From: Asticcacaulis sp. UBA2476
GTDB lineage: Bacteria > Pseudomonadota > Alphaproteobacteria > Caulobacterales > Caulobacteraceae
Length of the DNA: 64,000 bases
Assembly (NCBI GenBank): GCA_002342035.1
Contig: DDPE01000090.1
Coordinates: 232,263-296,262 of the forward strand
Direction: 5' to 3'
The position numbers and the translations under genes were made by a program. The notes under the pieces are model-generated. The model saw only the letters and a list, made by a program, of their open reading frames with translations, did no database searches and had not been told where the DNA came from. Shown here piece by piece: positions 59,097 to 64,000 of the stretch; within the stretch, counting starts at the first letter, position 1, and the number at the start of each line of letters is the position of its first letter.

Positions 59097-61118
59097 CTAT
59101 AGGTTTTGCGGTGTAAATCTGATGGCTTGCCCGCCGCCGGGGGCGAGGTTCAGGGTAATAGTGTCGCTGGCCGTCAGGTTGCGCGTCTCGATGACATAGT
59201 GATGGCGGGTATTGGTGCGGTAGTCGGTATCGTCCGCGTCGCGATAGATGGTCGCCTGATAGGTCTTGTCCGCATCCAGAAAATCGAGAGACAAGTCCAA
59301 ACGGCGCGGTTGCGCATTGGTGGCGGCGCCCAGATACCAGTCAGCCGATCCGCGGTCTTTGCGCGCAATCGTCACAAACTCACCGACCTCACCATTCAGC
59401 ACACGGGTGTCGCCCCAGTCGGTCGGCACGTCCTTGATAAACTGAAACGGCGCAAGATGTTTTTGGTAATTTTCGATCGTATCTGCCGCCATTTGCACCG
59501 GCGAATAGATGATCACATATAGCGCCAGTTGTTTGGCCACGGTCGAATTGAGCGGCTGATTTACGCCCTCTAAGCTCAATATCCCCGGCGTGAAATCCAT
59601 CGGCCCGGACAGCAGGCGCGTGAATACCAGATTAAGCTCATGCTCCGGCGGATTGGGCGGATTGCCCCAGGCATTATATTCCATGCCGCGCGCCCCTTCG
59701 CGGGCAACCCAGTTGGGATAGGTACGACGCAGGCCGGTGTCCTTGATCGGCTCATGGGCATTAATAGCGATCTTTCGTTTTGCGGCTTCCGTCACAACCT
59801 TGAGGTGATGACGTGATGCGGCCTGCCCGTCATGCCAGGCGTAATGGTCGCGGCCCTGATCATCAATCATGCGGAACCCGCCCGCATCCGACACATAGCC
59901 GGTCTTGACGGAGTCGATGCCCAGCCGCTGATAGAGATCAAGGGCGGGTTCTAACTGCGTCTCATAAAGCGCGGCATTGCCTGCGGTTTCGTGGTGACCG
60001 ACGATGCGCACGCCTTTGGATTTTGCGTAAGTTGTGACGGCTTCCAGATCGAAATCGGGATAGGCAGTAGTGAAATCAAAGGTGCTGCCGTCCGCAAACC
60101 ATTCCGCGTCCCAGCCGGTATTCCAGCCTTCGATCAGCACGCCACGGATACCGTGTTCGGCGGCAAAATCAATATAGGCCTTGGCGCGTTCGGTGGTGGC
60201 GCCATGTTTGTCACCTGATCCCCACGTCGCCAGCCCTAAGTGCATTTCCCACCAGATGCCGACAAATTTGTGCGGCACGACCCATGACACATCCCCCAGC
60301 GCATTGGGTTCATTGAGATTGAGGATAAGGTCGTTTTCGATCAGCCGACCCGCGGTACCCGCGATCTGCACCGTCCGCCACGGGGTGTTGAACGGGGCCG
60401 TGCGCACCACCTTGGGGCCAATGCCGGACGGCGACAGATTGGTCTTCAACACCTGACCGGTCGAGCGCCGCAGCCACATGGCCGAATAGTCAACTAGGGC
60501 GGCTTCATGCAGGGCCATATGCAGGCCGGACTGCGTGCGCAGGGTGATCGGCGTATGGGCTTGAGACACCTCGGCCAGCGGAGTTTTGTTGTAAAGAAAT
60601 TCGTACCGGCTCCACTCTCCCGCCGGTATCCACCAGGCGGTCGCAGCCTCGGTGATGGCAAACTCGGTCTGTTCCTCGACGATATTGACGGTTTTTAATT
60701 GCGGTTGGTCGGGGAACTCATAGCGAAAACCAAAGCCGTTATCGAACAGGCGGAATACCACGGTAATTGTGCGCAAAAGCCGGTTGCGCTCGGTCAGGTC
60801 AATACGCAGTTCATTGTAATTATTGCGCACAAATTGCCGCTCACCCCACGGCAGTTGCCACGTCGCATCGTGCTGGGATTGCGACTGCGCGGTCAGGGTC
60901 AGGTTGCGTTCCCACTTCGGCTGATCGGCAAACAGAAACCCCAGTTTCGACGGAGAGATGATCTCCTGGCCAAAGCGCGTAATGGCATAGGTAGCGTGAC
61001 CTTCGTTGCCGATACGGATTTGGACGGTGATCGACCCATCGGGTGAGGCAGCTTGGGCCACCACCTCACCGGCGCGCGATGACGGAACGGCAAAGGCGGT
61101 GGTAGCGGACTGGGTCAT
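59097..61118 (-). CDS. GH97 glycoside hydrolase without recognisable signal peptide
   Basis: A 673-residue GH97 protein: N-terminal beta-sandwich (SPDGSITVQIRIG, PWGERQFVRNNYNEL), TIM barrel (VPHKFVGIWWEMHLG, GVLIEGWNTGWD, GYVSDAGGF, NAHEPIKDTGLRRTYPNW, GPMDFTPGI) and a C-terminal sandwich. Glu456 and Glu480 match active-site glutamates of the SusB-type, so alpha-glucoside cleavage is likely. GH97 enzymes are usually exported, but here a TGA six codons before the ATG excludes a longer start and residues 1-24 are not a signal peptide. The start overlaps ohrR (ATGA). Confidence 0.9.
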   Translation of the reverse strand: MTQSATTAFAVPSSRAGEVVAQAASPDGSITVQIRIGNEGHATYAITRFGQEIISPSKLGFLFADQPKWERNLTLTAQSQSQHDATWQLPWGERQFVRNNYNELRIDLTERNRLLRTITVVFRLFDNGFGFRYEFPDQPQLKTVNIVEEQTEFAITEAATAWWIPAGEWSRYEFLYNKTPLAEVSQAHTPITLRTQSGLHMALHEAALVDYSAMWLRRSTGQVLKTNLSPSGIGPKVVRTAPFNTPWRTVQIAGTAGRLIENDLILNLNEPNALGDVSWVVPHKFVGIWWEMHLGLATWGSGDKHGATTERAKAYIDFAAEHGIRGVLIEGWNTGWDAEWFADGSTFDFTTAYPDFDLEAVTTYAKSKGVRIVGHHETAGNAALYETQLEPALDLYQRLGIDSVKTGYVSDAGGFRMIDDQGRDHYAWHDGQAASRHHLKVVTEAAKRKIAINAHEPIKDTGLRRTYPNWVAREGARGMEYNAWGNPPNPPEHELNLVFTRLLSGPMDFTPGILSLEGVNQPLNSTVAKQLALYVIIYSPVQMAADTIENYQKHLAPFQFIKDVPTDWGDTRVLNGEVGEFVTIARKDRGSADWYLGAATNAQPRRLDLSLDFLDADKTYQATIYRDADDTDYRTNTRHHYVIETRNLTASDTITLNLAPGGGQAIRFTPQNL

Positions 61119-61576
61119 GAGCGGGCACCGGCATCAGAACGTAGGGCTTGCCCCAGCTTGCGCACATCCGTCCCCAAGGCCATGACCTGCTCGACGCTCA
61201 TCCCCATCGTCTCCAGCATATTATGCGGGATGCAGACGGCTTTTTGCTTCAACGCCTTACCCGCGTCGGTCAGGGTGATGCGCATCACCCTCTCATCTTT
61301 TGGGTCACGGGTGCGGTTGATATAACCCGTCGCCTGCAAGCGCTTAAGCAGCGGGGTCAGGGTGCCGCTGTCGAGAAACAGTGGCTTGCCCAGTTCGCTG
61401 ACCGACTGATCATCTTTTTCCCACAGCAGCAGCATCACAAGATACTGCGGATAGGTCAAATTAAGCGGGTCCAGATGCGGTTTATAGGCCGCCGTAAAGG
61501 CATGGGCGGTCGAATGAACCGCAAAACAAATCTGGTTATGCAGCCATAATTCGGGGGTTTCGCGGGTTTCTGACAT
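61115..61576 (-). CDS. ohrR: Organic-peroxide sensor OhrR (MarR family)
   Basis: A 153-residue MarR-family repressor: LHNQICFAVHS carries the reactive Cys17, LTYPQYLVMLLLWEKD and LGKPLFLDSGTLTPLLKRL form the winged helix, and a second Cys115 fits the two-cysteine type. Oxidation by organic hydroperoxides releases it from DNA. It is divergent from ohrA with two palindromic operators between and is coupled to the GH97 gene. Confidence 0.94.
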   Translation of the reverse strand: MSETRETPELWLHNQICFAVHSTAHAFTAAYKPHLDPLNLTYPQYLVMLLLWEKDDQSVSELGKPLFLDSGTLTPLLKRLQATGYINRTRDPKDERVMRITLTDAGKALKQKAVCIPHNMLETMGMSVEQVMALGTDVRKLGQALRSDAGARS

Positions 61577-61629
61577 TTTTTATCCTTTAATATCAGATAG
61601 GTATCATATTTTTACGGAAAAATCAATTA

Positions 61630-61668
61630 AATTGTACACAATTAAATTGACAAAACATTGTGCACAAT
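61630..61668. promoter_or_regulatory. Two OhrR operators in the ohrR/ohrA divergent promoter
   Basis: AATTGT-AC-ACAATT (61630-61643) and ATTGTGCACAAT (61657-61668) are palindromic and AT-flanked, with centres 26 bases apart. They resemble known OhrR sites (AATTGT...ACAATT) and lie between ohrR and ohrA. Confidence 0.82.
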
Positions 61669-61726
61669 TTAATTATCCATCATCGAAATGTATTCGCGTT
61701 CATATCAAACCCCAAAGGAGACTACC

Positions 61727-62155
61727 ATGACCACCAAGATCAACGCTCTCTATACCGCCCATGCCCGCGCTACCGGCGGCCGTGAAGGCACCGGCTCCAC
61801 CGATGACGGCAAGGTTTCCGTCAAGCTGTCGACGCCCAAGGAACTGGGCGGAGCCGGCGGGGAGGGCACCAACCCGGAACAACTGTTTGGCATCGGCTAT
61901 GCCGCCTGTTTCATTGGCGCACTGAAATTCGTCGGCGGCCGCGATAAGGTCGCGGTCCCTACCGATACGGCTATCGACTCTTCGGTCGGTATCGGTCAGA
62001 CCCCCGGCGGATTCGGCCTTGAGGTCACCTTGAAGATTTCCCTGCCGGGCGTTGAGGCCGACGTCGCCGACCGCCTGATCGCCGAAGCCCATAAGGTCTG
62101 CCCGTATTCCAACGCCACCCGCGGCAATATTGAAGTGACTTTGATCCGCGCTTAA
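61727..62155 (+). CDS. ohrA: Organic hydroperoxide resistance protein (Ohr)
   Basis: A 142-residue OsmC/Ohr-family thiol peroxidase reducing organic hydroperoxides, usually with lipoylated proteins as reductant. The catalytic Cys61 (GYAACFIGAL) and resolving Cys125 (KVCPYSNATRGN) are present, as is the conserved GGAGGEGTNPEQLF. AAAGGAG is spaced for ATG 61727; the frame opens earlier at 61688 without such a site. Confidence 0.96.
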   Translation: MTTKINALYTAHARATGGREGTGSTDDGKVSVKLSTPKELGGAGGEGTNPEQLFGIGYAACFIGALKFVGGRDKVAVPTDTAIDSSVGIGQTPGGFGLEVTLKISLPGVEADVADRLIAEAHKVCPYSNATRGNIEVTLIRA

Positions 62156-63406
62156 TTACGTGTGATTAGACGGCCTGATCAGCAGGGGGCTTTCCTTGTC
62201 GATCAGGCCGTTTTCGCGTGCGACCAGGGTCGGGATCAGGATCTGGCCCGTCACATTGGTGGCCGTTCGGACCATATCAATGATGCGGTCAATGGCGGCC
62301 AAAAGCGCCAGCCCTTCCAGCGGCAGGCCCGCAGCGGTCAGTGTCAGGGTCAGCATAACGGTCGCCACACCCGGCACCCCTGCGGTCGCCAGCGACCCCA
62401 GAATAGAGCTGATATAGATGATCACGATATGGGCGGGCGTCAATTCAATCCCGAAATAGTTGGCCGTGAAGATCGAGGCTATGGCCGGATATATCGCGCC
62501 GCAGCCGTCCATCTTCATATTGGCCCCCAGTGGTACGGCAAAGCCCGCATAGGACGGCGAGAGTTTGAGATTATTGATCGCTGAATTGAGCGACACCGGC
62601 AGGGTGCCGAGCGACGAGCAGGTAAAAAACGCCGTCTGCTGGGCCTGAAATACGCCTTTGTAAAACCCGCTCACCCGCAAGCCATGCAGCTTGAGCAATA
62701 TCGGATAGATCACAAATACATGGATCAGGCAGGCGAGGTAAATCGCGCCGATGAAGCCTAATAACGGCGTCAGGCTTTCCAGCCCATATGAGCCAACCAC
62801 CGCCCCGATCAGGCCGAACACCCCGATGGGGGTCAGGCGGATGATCCAGCGCGTGATCTGAAACATGACCTGTGAGCCCTGATCAACGATGCGGCTTAAG
62901 GATTCGGTTTTATCGCGCAAAGCCGCAAGGGCCGCGCCGACAATGATGGCGACAAACACAACGCTTAACACCTGTCCTTTGGCGAAAGCGTCGATGATAT
63001 TGGTGGGGACTATGCCTAAGAATACATCGACGACCGGCGGTATTTCCTTGGGCTTAAGCTCGGCCAGCGGCAGGCCGGTCAGGCCGAGTCCCGGCTGAAA
63101 CAGGTGGCCGATTCCAAGCCCCAGCGTGACCGCCAAAGCGGAGGTCACCATGAACCACAGGATCGTTTGCACGCCTAATTTAACCGCCTTGCCGCCGTCC
63201 TGATGGCCAAGTTTGGCAATCGATGAGGCTATAGTGAAAAACACCAGCGGCACGATCAGCATCTTGATCAGCCGTAAAAACAGATCGCCGATCGGCTCGA
63301 CGTAGGGTACGGCGCGTTCGCCGAAAATCACTCCGACGGCAATACCGGTCACAAGCCCGATGACGGTGCGCAGCCAGAACGGGATTTTATTAAGCAGGCT
63401 GAGCAT
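62156..63406 (-). CDS. Dicarboxylate/amino acid:cation symporter (DAACS family)
   Basis: A 416-residue transporter with eight or more membrane helices and re-entrant loops: PFWLRTVIGLVTGIAVGVIF, LFLRLIKMLIVPLVFFTIAS, FFTCSSLGTLPVSLN (serine-rich hairpin), GANMKMDGCGAIYPAIASIF and SSILGSLATAGVPGVATVML. It imports C4-dicarboxylates or acidic/neutral amino acids with Na+ or H+. The frame is open to 63577, but MLSLLNKIPFW at 63406 is the family start. Convergent with ohrA: their ends are adjacent. Confidence 0.92.
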   Translation of the reverse strand: MLSLLNKIPFWLRTVIGLVTGIAVGVIFGERAVPYVEPIGDLFLRLIKMLIVPLVFFTIASSIAKLGHQDGGKAVKLGVQTILWFMVTSALAVTLGLGIGHLFQPGLGLTGLPLAELKPKEIPPVVDVFLGIVPTNIIDAFAKGQVLSVVFVAIIVGAALAALRDKTESLSRIVDQGSQVMFQITRWIIRLTPIGVFGLIGAVVGSYGLESLTPLLGFIGAIYLACLIHVFVIYPILLKLHGLRVSGFYKGVFQAQQTAFFTCSSLGTLPVSLNSAINNLKLSPSYAGFAVPLGANMKMDGCGAIYPAIASIFTANYFGIELTPAHIVIIYISSILGSLATAGVPGVATVMLTLTLTAAGLPLEGLALLAAIDRIIDMVRTATNVTGQILIPTLVARENGLIDKESPLLIRPSNHT

Positions 63407-63461
63407 GGAGATTACCAAGGGTGAGCGACCAGACAGACATATAGGGGCTAAGCCTTGGCTG

Positions 63462-64000
63462 TCAAACCGATGACAAGGCGGCCCCCTCGGTATGGCGTGC
63501 CTGTGCTGTAAGAGCGGGGAGGAGGCTTTGGATAATATCCGGACGCAGCCAGTCCTGAACCGACAGATCGGCGACAATAAAGCCGCGCGTTTTCAGCCAT
63601 TGTTCAAGGTCAGAAAGCGGCTTCAGACGGAACGCTTCCAGCCCGATCTGTGCGCCTTCGACGAACAGATCACCGTAGGCCTCAGACGCCAGATCGGTGC
63701 TGACCTTGCCTTCGATCGCAATCTGGTTGAGGGCTTCCTTCGGGAACATTTCGGCCCACTGGTGGGCCTGAGACAATTGCCGCAATAGCCGCGCCACCAC
63801 ACTGGGCTCGGCCTCAAGGAACGGATCGTCGACCGTCACGGCGCGCAGTTCGATCAGTCCGGACAGTCTGTCATCATGACGAATATCGGCGGCGGAAAAG
63901 CGGTGCAGTTCGCGCAAACCGGCGGCCCGCGCCAACTCGATCCCCTTGGCGCCATAAAGAAGGGCGGCATCGGTTTGCCCGCCCAGCAGGGCTTCGATCT
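63462..64000 (-). CDS. ABC transporter substrate-binding protein, C-terminal part (cut by window edge)
   Basis: The visible 178 residues run from the window edge to a stop at 63462. The sequence (IEALLGGQTDAALLYGAKGI, ARAAGLRELHRFSAADIRHD, LSGLIELRAVTVDDPFLEAE, VEGAQIGLEAFRLKPLSDLE) is that of the SsuA/TauA/NMT1 group of periplasmic binding proteins for sulfonates or related compounds. The N-terminal part and signal peptide are outside. The ligand cannot be told. Confidence 0.75.
   Translation of the reverse strand, partial: IEALLGGQTDAALLYGAKGIELARAAGLRELHRFSAADIRHDDRLSGLIELRAVTVDDPFLEAEPSVVARLLRQLSQAHQWAEMFPKEALNQIAIEGKVSTDLASEAYGDLFVEGAQIGLEAFRLKPLSDLEQWLKTRGFIVADLSVQDWLRPDIIQSLLPALTAQARHTEGAALSSV

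Noticed and set aside
1..64000. CRISPR arrays, tRNA or rRNA genes, insertion sequences, prophage
   Set aside because: I saw no regularly spaced direct repeats, no cloverleaf or rRNA stretches, and no transposase, integrase or phage proteins among the translated frames.

Overview
The window reads as a piece of chromosome from an alphaproteobacterium of the Caulobacteraceae, most likely Asticcacaulis or a close relative. The grounds are a Caulobacter-type TonB-dependent receptor next to two flavin-dependent tryptophan-halogenase-like genes and a LacI regulator, Fur-like boxes of the TGCGAAT-N-ATTTGCA type, and the alphaproteobacterial intergenic palindrome at 55852-55943. The genus is inference. 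I saw no rRNA, tRNA, CRISPR array, insertion sequence or prophage. Genes are dense and many overlap by 1-4 bases.

Layout. 0-3.3 kb: a small LuxR-type regulator, an EmrE-like SMR pump with a DUF4442 protein, and a guanidinium exporter (gdx) behind a guanidine-III riboswitch. A GlsB/YeaQ membrane protein and a protein of two degenerate receiver domains follow. 3.4-8.3 kb: a glycerate-kinase-like gene overlapping a YghZ-type aldo/keto reductase, then the alanine catabolic pair alr-dadA with a divergent Lrp regulator. 8.3-17.3 kb: a Tat-exported alpha/beta hydrolase, two halogenase-like genes, a 1041-residue TonB-dependent receptor and a divergent LacI regulator with a palindromic operator. 17.4-23.6 kb: an iron-uptake block (TonB, DUF4198 protein, Fiu-like receptor, PiuC, FMN-dependent hydroxyacid oxidase) with Fur-like boxes. 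23.7-28.1 kb: a small unknown protein, a LuxR solo, a cytosolic-type M14 carboxypeptidase and a GGDEF-EAL protein.

28.2-51.6 kb is a nitrate-assimilation island. It holds molybdenum-cofactor genes (moaD, moaA, moaB, moeA, mobA), the operon nirB-nirD-nasA-cobA-mobA, a PP2C phosphatase/protein kinase fusion, an outer-membrane porin with a nitrate ABC transporter, the NasS/NasT sensor-antiterminator pair, a NarK-type transporter, an Rrf2/thioredoxin-reductase-like pair and modAB without modC. Three RNA leaders with paired hexaloop hairpins of the ANTAR-target type precede nirB, the porin and narK. Two end in ordinary intrinsic terminators. The narK leader instead appears able to pair with the ribosome-binding region. 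This three-leader NasT regulon is the strongest regulatory finding here.

51.8-64 kb: an MHYT-PAS-GGDEF-EAL protein, an aminotransferase, a GNAT acetyltransferase, a same-strand group (ohrR, GH97 glycosidase, MipA/OmpV protein, sodium/solute symporter), the divergent ohrA with two palindromic operators, a dicarboxylate/amino acid symporter, and a substrate-binding protein cut by the window end.

How the genes work together: nitrate would cross the outer membrane through the porin, enter by NrtABD or NarK, be reduced by NasA (Mo-bis-MGD) and NirBD (siroheme), with cofactor enzymes CobA and MobA encoded in the same operon, and NasS/NasT controlling read-through of the leaders.
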